Shown in pieces: positions 1 through 7,414 of a stretch of 22,404 nt of DNA (position 1 is the stretch's first letter; each line of letters opens with the position of its first letter). Below the pieces are notes generated by a model. That model saw only the letters and a program-made list of their open reading frames with translations. It had not been told where the DNA came from and did no database searches. Position numbers and translations under genes: made by a program. Source of the stretch: Fibrobacterota bacterium (GTDB lineage Bacteria; Fibrobacterota; Chitinivibrionia; Chitinivibrionales; Chitinispirillaceae); assembly GCA_023436145.1 (NCBI GenBank), contig JAEZKP010000029.1:1-22404 (forward strand), in the 5' to 3' direction.

Positions 1-1
1 G

Positions 2-118
2 TTAAACCGTCGCAGTCAAAAGAAAAGCTATAACTGGAATGAATTTAATCAAATGCTAGAAAAGATTAAGTGGCCAAAGGTACGAATAAAAGTTGATCTT
101 AATCCGTTCAGTGCATGA
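2..118 (+). CDS. Group II intron maturase/reverse transcriptase, C-terminal fragment
   Basis: This 5'-partial reading frame enters from the window edge and ends with TGA at 116-118. The 38 visible residues include RRSQKKSYNWNEFNQMLEK. This matches the conserved end of group II intron-encoded proteins, where an arginine-rich stretch is followed by a W-x-x-F-N-x-M/L-L pattern shortly before the stop. The full protein would carry RT, maturase (X) and possibly endonuclease domains; none can be seen here. Its identity is supported by domain V RNA starting 24 bases downstream. Confidence 0.8.
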   Translation, partial: LNRRSQKKSYNWNEFNQMLEKIKWPKVRIKVDLNPFSA

Positions 119-141
119 AGTATACCCAAAGGCCAAATGAA

Positions 142-213
142 GAGCCGTATGTGGGAAAGCTGCTCGTACGGTTCCGTGAGGGTTCGGGCAGGTAACTGCC
201 CGTTCTACTCGAC
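142..213 (+). ncRNA. Group II intron domains V and VI
   Basis: Positions 142-174 fold as domain V. GAGCCGTAT pairs with the GTACGGTTC side across a GAAA-type loop, and the catalytic AGC triad is at 143-145. Positions 175-213 fold as domain VI: GGGCAG pairs with CTGCCC around 186-201 and an unpaired A region provides the candidate branch point, ending in CTACTCGAC. Domain V supplies the catalytic metal site for splicing and retrohoming, and domain VI supplies the branch-point adenosine. Confidence 0.85.
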
Positions 214-410
214 AAAAGAGCCGGTAGAGGCCGCTATCCTGTTTCAAATTTCTGATATCGAATTCTCTATTCATACTCCTGTTCCTGTTTAGAATTTGGG
301 TATTGTAATTTGGGTTTTGTTTGGGATTTAAAATTTGTGATTTGGTGCTTTCTGGTCTGTAAATCCAAATTCCAAGCTGTTCTTTGCAGTAATCCTTTGT
401 TAAATTAACC
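214..410 (+). repeat. Diverged dispersed repeat, copy A
   Basis: This segment resembles 22095-22210 in the same orientation. Shared blocks are an AAAAGAG...TAGAGG..C.CTATCCTGTTT start, a TTTCTGGTCTG core, and a GCAGT.ATC.TTTGTT end. Copy A carries about 70 extra bases in the middle, rich in AATTTGGG-type words. Those words are the reverse-complement style of the AAATCCCAA words around 22030-22095. No coding potential is visible. It appears to be a non-coding intergenic repeat family. Confidence 0.6.
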
Positions 411-443
411 GGACACTACTGACTGATAAATAAAATAAAGACT

Positions 444-586
444 TTAATCAGCTCTGGTTCACAATGATCAAATGCTTATGGATCTGGAGCTGGAATCCAT
501 CTTTTTACTGTATTTTTCAGGATGGATGCCCTATAAAACAACTCGGACATGACGGATTTAGAGCATTTTGAACAGGAAATAATTAA
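444..586 (-). mobile_element. MITE-like element, decayed copy 1
   Basis: This roughly 142-bp non-coding element is the reverse complement of the better preserved copy at 22206-22347. Its right end (ATTTTGAACAGGAAATAATTAA, read in two parts) matches the inverted end of that copy, and its left end TTAATCAGCTCTGGTTCA is a mutated version. The interior shares the words GATCTGGAGCTGGAATCCATC and ATAAAACAACTCGGACATGACGG. The interior can form a hairpin (ATCCATC with GATGGAT). It has no open frame, so it would depend on a transposase supplied elsewhere. Confidence 0.7.
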
Positions 587-800
587 CGAAGTTTCCGGGA
601 ATATCTTAAAGAAAGATAGCAGTAAAGTATGTGGGAATCAGTGGGTTAAACTGTAGAATTTGTTAATAAAAGGAAGCAGGGGAATCTTTGGCAAAGGGTA
701 GAGTTTTTTGATTCAAAAAAAGCTGCTTATTGAGTTAAAATTCCGAAAACCAATCTTAAAGGGTTGTGAAAACGGCTATAAGAACAAAATTAAAGCATCT
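587..800. other. Non-coding stretch with no recognisable gene
   Basis: No credible open reading frame, RNA gene or repeat was recognised between the MITE-like element and the palindrome at 801. The sequence is AT-rich and could be the eroded remnant of a former gene, but nothing specific supports that. Confidence 0.4.
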
Positions 801-833
801 TTGTTGAGTAAATACTCAACAATATTTGATAAT
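801..833 (+). promoter_or_regulatory. Candidate promoter with embedded 22-bp palindromic operator
   Basis: TTGTTGAGTA and TACTCAACAA (801-810 and 813-822) form a perfect inverted repeat with 10-bp arms separated by AA. It overlaps a plausible sigma-70 type promoter: TTGAGT at 804-809 as -35 and GATAAT at 828-833 as -10, with an 18-base spacer. This would give a 5' leader of about 145 bases before the peptidase gene at 984. A symmetric site lying over the -35 and spacer is the usual position for a repressor. The regulator is unknown; the TIGR02147 protein encoded in the same gene group is one candidate. Confidence 0.45.
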
Positions 834-983
834 AATGTTCCTTTGGCTCCGGTTTTTATGGTAAATTAAAAGGTAAATTGAACCTGAATAGATCGCTTTT
901 TTAGTGATGATTCGCAATGGGTCGACATAAAAGAATCGTGCTCTTCAGGTTGAATAAGAATTTGATGTATCAGGGGAAACTGT

Positions 984-3104
984 ATGTATCAAATAATTTT
1001 AAAAGGAAGTTTTCTGGTTTTTAGTGTTGTCTTGTCTCTTTTAGCAGATGTGTGGACACTGAGAACACCTCCCCGGAGCGGTAATGATCCCAACTGGAAT
1101 GCTCATTTCGAATCGGACCATTTTGCTGTGTGGTATTCAGATCAGTACCCATGCACTGAAGCCATGGCTAAAACCGGTTTGAATCAGCTGGAGAAAGTGC
1201 TTGATTTTTATGTAAATCAGAAAAACTTCTGTCCCCAGATACTGACTCGTAATCCAAATTACAAAGTAAACCTCTGTGTAATAGCAGACGGACTCTATGG
1301 TGGTCTCGATGCTCAGGGACATCCTGGAATGTGGATGGGTGTGGGCGGACTTGCCGATAATTGGGGATTGGCTCATGAATTTTGTCATGCTCTTCAGGGT
1401 GCCACCGGAGGATTCAGAGGCGGCAGGGAAAACTACTCCGGCTGGTTTTGGGAATGTCATGCGAACTGGATGCCCCACCAATTATACCCGGATAATCCCC
1501 ATTGTACCGAAATGTATACCCGTATGGCTGATCTCTATTATGGAAGTCACAGGTGCCGTTACTGCAACTGGCAATTACTGGAGTATCTGAAAGAGAAAAA
1601 GGGATTTCAATTTATTAATGATCTGTGGAATAATTCCGGTACTGATGTAATAGCGACTATGATGAAAAACGGTGGATGGGATGTATACGAATTCGGTGAT
1701 CTTTTTGCCGATTTTGCATCTAAAAATGTTATCTGGGATTATCAGAATGGCGCAACTTACCGCTCTATTTACGGATCACAGTCTGCACAGAACAAGTGGA
1801 GACGCTATACATATCTACAGGAACTAGACACTGTCAATAACCGTTACATTGTGCCCTTTGAGTTTGCACCGCAAAGATATGGCTACAATCTGGTTCGGCT
1901 GTATCCGTCAAATGGAGAAACAAAAGTAAAGATTCGTTTCCGTGGTTGTGTTCAGACAGAAAGCAACAATCCCTCTTACCGCTCAACCAATCAATGGGAG
2001 CCTTCATCGGTTCCACTGCCTGGTTCAGACTGGCGTTACTCTCTGGTCGCAGTGACAAGCCCGGGTAAAGCGCGTTATAGCGAAATCAAACGTTTTTCCG
2101 ATGGAGCACCTGATCTTGAATTTGATATAACCGGTGCTACTGAAGTTTATCTGGTTGTTACTGCGGCACCTTCGGTGTACGCACCAATAGTCTGGGATCA
2201 GATGTATTACACTATTTACCGCTACCCCTGGATGGTAGAGATAACCGGTGCGAAACCACAGGGATTTGACCCTGTAACTGTTGCAGGTAAAGCACATCCC
2301 AATGGTGGTGGATTTGTTGCAAATTCAGCAAATGTTGCTGCGACCGCTTATGTCGGTCCCTTTGCCCGTGTTCTTGGGGGTTCGGTAAAGGAAAATGCAC
2401 GAATAGAAGATCGTGCAATCGTTAAAGGAGGGACAATAAGCGGGGATGCAGTTGTCAAAGGAAATGCCATGGTTGCAGGTGGAACCATTTCCGGTTCCGC
2501 TGTTGTATCGGATAATGCCGCTGTATGGAGCGGAACTATTACCGAAAATGGCCGGGCAGATGGCTCTTCCAATATTTCACGTGTAACAATAAAAGGAACC
2601 GGCCGGATTGGTGGGGTATGCTGGGTTTTAACAGATGTATCTGTTTCCGGAACTGCACAGATGCTTGGCGATGGAGAAATCGTGGCAAGTAAATCCAGTG
2701 GAGTGCATTATGGCTTAATTGACAACTCCGAGGAGGGTAATGTGGGCAACAGCCGCACTGCTCCGGTTACAGAAGTCACAAAACCAGGGCCTTTTCAATG
2801 GTATGAGGTCTCAACCGGTTTTAAAACAAATGCTGATCCAGAAAAAATTTCTGACGGGTCATCTGTTTTTTTCAGAGGAGCTGATGGAGTTGTATACCTG
2901 AGAAGTAATATTACTGCAAAAGGACCTGTTTCAATAGAAATTATGGATATAAAAGGCCGGGTGCTCTGGCATAATCGAACTGCAGGTAACAGTGTAAACT
3001 TTGCAATACCGGCAACAGCAGTAAAAACAAACATACTTCTTATATGGCGGTTACGTGGAAACCAGGTTGACAAAAAAGGCAAACTGGCCTTTCCCTTAAT
3101 GTAA
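984..3104 (+). CDS. Secreted HExxH metallopeptidase-like protein (DUF6055/Svx-AvrXca-like) with beta-helix repeats and C-terminal sorting-like tail
   Basis: This 706-residue protein has an N-terminal hydrophobic signal segment (about residues 5-21). It is followed by a domain resembling the DUF6055 group, which includes the secreted Svx and AvrXca virulence proteins. A zinc-site motif HEFCH is at 131-135, and FWECHANWM follows with Glu157, the likely third ligand, so it looks like a gluzincin peptidase; activity and substrate are unknown. Residues about 440-570 are rich in short alternating repeats of about 17 residues (TISGDAVVKGNAMVAGG, TISGSAVVSDNAAVWSG), suggesting a left-handed beta-helix. 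The last ~75 residues (IEIMDIKGRVLW) resemble a type IX-like sorting domain. The ATG at 984 is preceded by AGGGG at 972-976. It is followed 17 bases later by the regulator gene on the same strand, so co-transcription is likely. Confidence 0.8.
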   Translation: MYQIILKGSFLVFSVVLSLLADVWTLRTPPRSGNDPNWNAHFESDHFAVWYSDQYPCTEAMAKTGLNQLEKVLDFYVNQKNFCPQILTRNPNYKVNLCVIADGLYGGLDAQGHPGMWMGVGGLADNWGLAHEFCHALQGATGGFRGGRENYSGWFWECHANWMPHQLYPDNPHCTEMYTRMADLYYGSHRCRYCNWQLLEYLKEKKGFQFINDLWNNSGTDVIATMMKNGGWDVYEFGDLFADFASKNVIWDYQNGATYRSIYGSQSAQNKWRRYTYLQELDTVNNRYIVPFEFAPQRYGYNLVRLYPSNGETKVKIRFRGCVQTESNNPSYRSTNQWEPSSVPLPGSDWRYSLVAVTSPGKARYSEIKRFSDGAPDLEFDITGATEVYLVVTAAPSVYAPIVWDQMYYTIYRYPWMVEITGAKPQGFDPVTVAGKAHPNGGGFVANSANVAATAYVGPFARVLGGSVKENARIEDRAIVKGGTISGDAVVKGNAMVAGGTISGSAVVSDNAAVWSGTITENGRADGSSNISRVTIKGTGRIGGVCWVLTDVSVSGTAQMLGDGEIVASKSSGVHYGLIDNSEEGNVGNSRTAPVTEVTKPGPFQWYEVSTGFKTNADPEKISDGSSVFFRGADGVVYLRSNITAKGPVSIEIMDIKGRVLWHNRTAGNSVNFAIPATAVKTNILLIWRLRGNQVDKKGKLAFPLM

Positions 3105-3121
3105 GGGGAGATTTGAAGGGT

Positions 3122-3961
3122 ATGCAGCACATCTTCTCTTATATAGATTATCGTGATTTTCTTCGCGATTATTACGATGAACGAAAGCGCGAAGCTCCGT
3201 GGTTTTCTCTGCGTGTATTTGGAAGTAAACTGGGTCTTAATGCCGCATACCTGCTGAGAATTATGCAGAAACTGGAGCACCTGTCTCTGAAAAAGGTTTC
3301 ATCTGTTTCAACCTACTTTGATTTTAAACCGGTCGAAGCTGAATATTTTGAAGCAATGATAGGTTTTACCAGAGCTAAAAGTGAGTCGGAAGCAACACTT
3401 TTTTTTGAAAAAATGACTCAGCTTAAAGGTGGTATCCGGTCAACCTGTCTTCATTCGCTTCAGTTTGAGTATTACCAGAAATGGTATTATTCGGCTGTTC
3501 TGGCTGTGATCGGATTCTTCCCTGTAAAAAGGAATTTCAGACAGTTAAGTAAAATTATTTTTCCTCAGATCAGCACATCAGAAGCAAAGAAATCTGTGGA
3601 GTTATTGGAAAAACTGAATCTGATACATCGTAATGCCGATGGATTTTATGAACGGACTCATCTTCATATATCGACCGGCTCGAAGTTCCAACCACTTGCA
3701 GTGCACCAACATCAGAAAGCGATGATTCATCTGTCCGAAGAAGCTATAGAACGGTTTCCAAAAGAACACAGGGATATATCGTCATTGACAGTTACTATGA
3801 AAAGGGAAACGCTTGAGGATATACGCGAAATACTCCGGAATTGCCGTCAGGCCATCATTTCCAGAGTCTCTGAAGATAAGGAAACTGATTGTGTCTACCA
3901 GATAAATATGCAGGCGTTTCCAATTACAGATGTTCTGAAAAAACAGGAGATGCAGTCATGA
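3122..3961 (+). CDS. TIGR02147/DUF4423 family putative transcriptional regulator
   Basis: This 279-residue cytoplasmic protein belongs to the TIGR02147 family. It starts with the typical FSYIDYRDFLRDYYDERK block. Residues about 28-68 look like a helix-turn-helix (SLRVFGSKLGLNAAYLLRIM), then comes YFEAMIGFTRAKS, and it ends with VYQINMQAFPIT, the family's closing motif. The molecular role is inferred to be DNA binding; no ligand domain is evident. The ATG at 3122 was chosen because the AGGGGAG at 3104-3110 is 11 bases upstream; the in-frame TTG at 3113 is only 2 bases from it, which is too close. The 3' end overlaps the next gene by ATGA (3958-3961), implying translational coupling with the DUF2341 protein. 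A paralogue with the same arrangement is at 18179-19024. Confidence 0.85.
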   Translation: MQHIFSYIDYRDFLRDYYDERKREAPWFSLRVFGSKLGLNAAYLLRIMQKLEHLSLKKVSSVSTYFDFKPVEAEYFEAMIGFTRAKSESEATLFFEKMTQLKGGIRSTCLHSLQFEYYQKWYYSAVLAVIGFFPVKRNFRQLSKIIFPQISTSEAKKSVELLEKLNLIHRNADGFYERTHLHISTGSKFQPLAVHQHQKAMIHLSEEAIERFPKEHRDISSLTVTMKRETLEDIREILRNCRQAIISRVSEDKETDCVYQINMQAFPITDVLKKQEMQS

Positions 3962-5523
3962 AAAAAATAATCAGTCTGGTTTTGCTGTTTCTCTCCTGTA
4001 TGCATGTTGCAGGTCCGGGGGGTTCTTCTGAAACCCAAAATGGTTTCGCATGTTCAGTTCTGCATGCCGATGGAACCCCGGCCAGAAATGCTTTAGTACG
4101 TATCCGCCCGGTTGACTTTCTTGCCGGAAATGAGAATAGTATATCGGGAGTACTGTCTATTATCGATACGGTTACCGATGATTCCGGACATATTACTATT
4201 AAGTCACTGCAGTATGGCGATTACTATGTAGAAGTAAATGACATGAAATCCAGTGCCGGATTGATTCAAATATCAGCCAAAATGGGTAGTGAGTTGCGTT
4301 CAGATACTATTACCCTTCTTCCCTATGCCCGTGTTAGCGGAAAAACCGGTGATATCAATCATAAAATCAAATTTGTGCAGATAAAGGGACTGGATAGAAT
4401 CACCACAGTTACACCGGATGGAAGTTTCTCATTTAATGATCTTCCCGAAGGTGTATTCACTTTTGTATTTACTTCCGATGATCAGCAAAATCTGATATCA
4501 AAAGATAGCATGAGCGTAAGATCAGGTGAAATTAATGTTATAGGGTACAGTCTTGTCAAGACAATCGTTCTGAATACAACTGCATCGGGAGCAGATGTTT
4601 CTGAAGATGTATTTTCCTTTCCGGTGCTGATCCGTTTTGATGGGACCGGTTTGCAATTGCATCATAGCAGGACCCTCTGTTTTACTAAATCCGATGGAAC
4701 GATTCTTCCATATCAGATTGAATTCATTGACTCAACAAATAATGCTGGTGCTGTGTGGGTTAAGATGGATACAGTTAAAGGAAATGATTCAAATTTCATT
4801 TATATGCATCATAGCACCGGAACAAGAGATGAAAACAGTATGACTGAGCAGGTGTTCGATCCGGACCAGTTTGCAGGTGTGTGGCATCTCGATGAAATTT
4901 CTAATACAAATCAGGGCGGTTACAAAGACGCCACATCTAATGTAAGAAATGGTACAGGTTTCGGAATTGAAACCGGAAGACAAACATCGGGATTGATCGG
5001 ACTGTGCCAGGAATTAAACGGAATTGATGGTTATATCCATATCACAGGTTTACTTGATCAGGCAAAATCATTGACCCTCAGTGCCTGGATTATAAGCACC
5101 GATAGTGTTGGTGAAATAATTTCAATCGGTGATAACGCAGGTATGCGTTTTTTCAGTGATTCAGCAGGGATTGGGGTTTACAGTTATTATTCTTACAAAG
5201 ATGCAAACAGCTGGCTTCCAATTAGTGCCAAAATCGAATCAAAGCTGCCTCAGTGGCATTACATGTCCCTGGTTATAGATTCCAGCGCGGGCCTTATGTC
5301 ATTATACATAGATGCCGTCTTAAAAGCCCAGGCTGTCATGATCGATGAACTACTTTACAATAAAGTAGGAAAGGATACTTATATAGGTCAGGCATTCCGT
5401 GAAATCTGTAATTTTAAAGGTTTGATAGATGAAGTAAGGGTATGCAACAGAGCACGGAGTTCTGCATGGCTGAAATTGTGTTTCGAAAACCAGCGAAGTG
5501 ACCAGTTATTTGTAAAGTACTGA
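3958..5523 (+). CDS. Exported surface protein: carboxypeptidase-regulatory-like + DUF2341 + LamG/concanavalin-like domains
   Basis: The 521-residue product starts with a signal peptide (MKKIISLVLLFLSC); Cys14 could be lipidated, although the lipobox (FLSC) is imperfect. The mature start GPGGSSETQNG is the kind of Gly/Ser-rich leader seen on Fibrobacterota lipoproteins. Residues about 28-125 form a carboxypeptidase regulatory-like beta-sandwich (DGTPARNALVRIRP). Residues about 201-300 match DUF2341 (VLNTTASGADVSEDVFSFPV), and about 318-521 a LamG/concanavalin A-like fold (FAGVWHLDE; LTLSAWI; GLIDEVRVCNRARS). It probably binds glycan or another extracellular ligand, with no catalytic motif seen. 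An upstream in-frame ATG at 3889 would lie inside the regulator gene and add 23 residues before the signal peptide, so 3958 is preferred. It overlaps the regulator by ATGA. Confidence 0.8.
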   Translation: MKKIISLVLLFLSCMHVAGPGGSSETQNGFACSVLHADGTPARNALVRIRPVDFLAGNENSISGVLSIIDTVTDDSGHITIKSLQYGDYYVEVNDMKSSAGLIQISAKMGSELRSDTITLLPYARVSGKTGDINHKIKFVQIKGLDRITTVTPDGSFSFNDLPEGVFTFVFTSDDQQNLISKDSMSVRSGEINVIGYSLVKTIVLNTTASGADVSEDVFSFPVLIRFDGTGLQLHHSRTLCFTKSDGTILPYQIEFIDSTNNAGAVWVKMDTVKGNDSNFIYMHHSTGTRDENSMTEQVFDPDQFAGVWHLDEISNTNQGGYKDATSNVRNGTGFGIETGRQTSGLIGLCQELNGIDGYIHITGLLDQAKSLTLSAWIISTDSVGEIISIGDNAGMRFFSDSAGIGVYSYYSYKDANSWLPISAKIESKLPQWHYMSLVIDSSAGLMSLYIDAVLKAQAVMIDELLYNKVGKDTYIGQAFREICNFKGLIDEVRVCNRARSSAWLKLCFENQRSDQLFVKY

Positions 5524-5670
5524 TGAAACCCGGAAAACATTTTTACGGAGAATGGATAGGCCCTGGTAGTGTTTCCTGGACACGTGAAAAATAAATAAAG
5601 CTAAACATTTCAGAAAAGCGGTGAAATATTGAAAAACCATAAAGGCACCTGAACCGGAGTAATAAAAATC

Positions 5671-7227
5671 ATGAAACACATTATTTTATTTACAATTCTG
5701 CTATGCCTGTCGCTATCAGTTTCTGCCCAGAAAACTGTTTACATACCTAATGATCTGAAGAAAATGAATCTTAACAGTGCATCAAGCCAGTGGTGTTATG
5801 CAAGAAGTATTGAGACAGACAATATTGTTGTTTTCTGGGAATCTGGTTTTGGCAGTGACCCGTCTACAGCTTCAGGCAGTTATCGTGTAGATATGAAAAA
5901 ACTCTTAGATGTGGCTGAGAAAAGCTATTCGGTTTATCTGGATACTTTAAAGTTTGTAATACGGGGATCATCGGTAACCGATAAATATAAACTGATGATT
6001 TTTTTACTTTATAGCACGGAATGGGCTGCCTATGGATCAGGTCAGGACAATCAGGTCGGGTCTCTTCATGTAAATCCGGCTGCTGCAAATATCGGTAATG
6101 TGGTTGCACATGAAATAGGGCACTGTTTTCAGTATTTAACAGGCTGTGACACTGATGGAGGTTACCAGTATGGTTTTGGAGAAAACGGTTCCGGTGGAAA
6201 TGGATTTTGGGAACAGTGTGCACAATGGATGGCGTGGCAGGTATATCCCGGACAGCAGTTTCTTGAAAGTGATTTTCGCAATTATTTAAACAGTCATCAT
6301 AAACATATTTTGCATGAAGAACCACGATATGCCAATTTTTTCATTCAGGAGTACTGGACATACAAGCATGACAAAACATTTCTGGGAAAGTTATGGAGAG
6401 ATTCCAGAAGGCCGGAAGATCCTGTAGAGACTTATAAGAGGCTTAATTCACTGTCACAAACACAATTTAATGATGAAATCTATGAACATGCAGCCCGCTT
6501 GACTACCTGGGACCTTCCAGGGATAAAAACGTATGGAGAGAAATACATTGACAGCAGATCTCAGGTGAAAATGAATCTTACTTCGGATGATTACTGGCTG
6601 GTCGATCAATCAGTGTGTATCGAGAATTATGGATATAATTGCATCAAATTGGTTGCCCCTTCACAGACTACTGATGTGACCGTTCATATTAAAGGTAAAG
6701 CTGGTACCAGTGGTTTCAGAGCATTGAAAACGGAAAAAGGCGGATGGAGATTCGGTTTTGTAGCGCTTCTCAATGATGGTACAAGAAAATATAGTGAAAT
6801 GGCAACTGCAAATGTGACAAATGGCAATAATCCTGATGAATCGCTGGTTTTCAGTTGTCCGGATAACTGTTCCAAATTGTGGCTGGTTGTCTCAGGTGCA
6901 CCTCAGGAACATTGGAGGCATCCCTGGGATGACAACAATACAAATGATGAACACTGGCCATACGAGGTTCAGTTTAAAAATACCAATTTGCTGGGGCAGA
7001 AAGTGGCAATCGCAGCTTCAGGAATAAGAAACTTTTCTCCGGGTTTTTCTCACAGGATTACGACATCCACAATATATCTATCTGAGAGTATTAATTGGCA
7101 AATTACTGATCTGGCTGGTAAACGGCTTTTTTCAGGATATGGGAATACGATTAGTATTAATAACCTCTCCAGTGGTGGATATCTGTTATGTTATTCTGGC
7201 AAATACCATAAAATCCTGAAAAAATAA
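5671..7227 (+). CDS. Secreted HExxH metallopeptidase-like protein (DUF6055-like) with C-terminal sorting-like tail
   Basis: This 518-residue protein has a clear signal peptide (MKHIILFTILLCLSLSVSAQ, cleavage after about residue 19-20). HEIGHCFQ at 147-154 is a gluzincin zinc-binding motif, and FWEQCAQWM supplies Glu181 as the probable third ligand, matching the arrangement in the 984-3104 protein. Downstream residues about 270-430 form a beta-rich domain whose sequence is shared with that protein (WRFGFVALLNDGTRKYSEMA against WRYSLVAVTSPGKARYSEIK). It lacks the beta-helix insert. The C-terminus WQITDLAGKRLFSG...SSGGYLLCYSGKYHKILKK is a type IX-like sorting domain. GGAG lies 11 bases before the ATG. 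It follows the DUF2341 gene by 147 bases and may be in the same transcript or have its own promoter. The natural substrate is unknown. Confidence 0.8.
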   Translation: MKHIILFTILLCLSLSVSAQKTVYIPNDLKKMNLNSASSQWCYARSIETDNIVVFWESGFGSDPSTASGSYRVDMKKLLDVAEKSYSVYLDTLKFVIRGSSVTDKYKLMIFLLYSTEWAAYGSGQDNQVGSLHVNPAAANIGNVVAHEIGHCFQYLTGCDTDGGYQYGFGENGSGGNGFWEQCAQWMAWQVYPGQQFLESDFRNYLNSHHKHILHEEPRYANFFIQEYWTYKHDKTFLGKLWRDSRRPEDPVETYKRLNSLSQTQFNDEIYEHAARLTTWDLPGIKTYGEKYIDSRSQVKMNLTSDDYWLVDQSVCIENYGYNCIKLVAPSQTTDVTVHIKGKAGTSGFRALKTEKGGWRFGFVALLNDGTRKYSEMATANVTNGNNPDESLVFSCPDNCSKLWLVVSGAPQEHWRHPWDDNNTNDEHWPYEVQFKNTNLLGQKVAIAASGIRNFSPGFSHRITTSTIYLSESINWQITDLAGKRLFSGYGNTISINNLSSGGYLLCYSGKYHKILKK

Positions 7228-7242
7228 AAGTTATATGCATCC

Positions 7243-7314
7243 TTGCCCCATAGCGGCAATATATTTCTAGTCAACAGCCCCCCAATAATACCCCTCCTTG
7301 TCCCGTAGGGACAA
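7243..7314. repeat. Two short REP-like palindromes
   Basis: CCTTG-CCCCATAGC-GGCAA (7241-7259) and CCTTGTCCC-GTA-GGGACAA (7296-7314) are related hairpin units in the same orientation, the second with a perfect 7-bp stem. They lie between two convergent genes, where they could act as weak terminators or mRNA 3' protection. This CCCGTAGGG palindrome style is common in intergenic regions of several phyla. Confidence 0.55.
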
Positions 7315-7351
7315 CAAATTGTTAAAAACCGGAAATGGCCAACCACATTAC

Positions 7352-7403
7352 TAGGGATAGATGTCCGATAAAACAACTCGGGCATGGGGGGGTTCGGGTC
7401 ATT
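7352..7403 (-). mobile_element. MITE-like element, truncated copy 3
   Basis: The 20 bases at 7367-7386 (GATAAAACAACTCGGGCATG) are identical to the reverse complement of part of the intact copy at 22206-22347, and the flanking GGATAGATGTCC matches its GGATGGATGCCC. The rest of the element, including the left end, is missing, and the right end is altered (GGGTCATTTTAAAA). This is a fragment, not a mobile unit. Confidence 0.55.
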
Positions 7404-7414
7404 TTAAAAAGATA

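Larger units (their letters stand above)
1..213 (+). mobile_element. Group II intron, 3' end (5' truncated by window)
   Basis: This is the 3' terminal part of a bacterial group II intron, a self-splicing retroelement. The order is typical: the C-terminal codons of the maturase/reverse transcriptase, a short linker, then domain V and domain VI RNA. The inferred 3' boundary is after the CTACTCGAC motif at 205-213, which closes domain VI. The catalytic RT domains and the 5' half lie outside the window. The sequence right after the boundary belongs to a repeat also found at 22095-22210, so the intron may have landed in or beside that repeat. Confidence 0.85.

Noticed and set aside
56..274. 72-codon minus-strand frame at the window start
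   Set aside because: It is antisense to the maturase end and the group II intron domains V and VI, which explain this sequence.
3113..3121. TTG start for the first TIGR02147 gene
   Set aside because: It sits only 2 bases from the AGGGGAG ribosome site; the ATG at 3122 fits better and matches the family's usual N-terminus.
2795..3280. 161-codon minus-strand frame
   Set aside because: It is antisense to the well-supported peptidase and regulator genes, shows no family motif and no convincing ribosome site.
3889..3957. Upstream in-frame ATG extending the DUF2341 protein by 23 residues
   Set aside because: It lies within the regulator gene, puts non-hydrophobic residues before a normal signal peptide, and would break the four-base overlap seen in the second pair.
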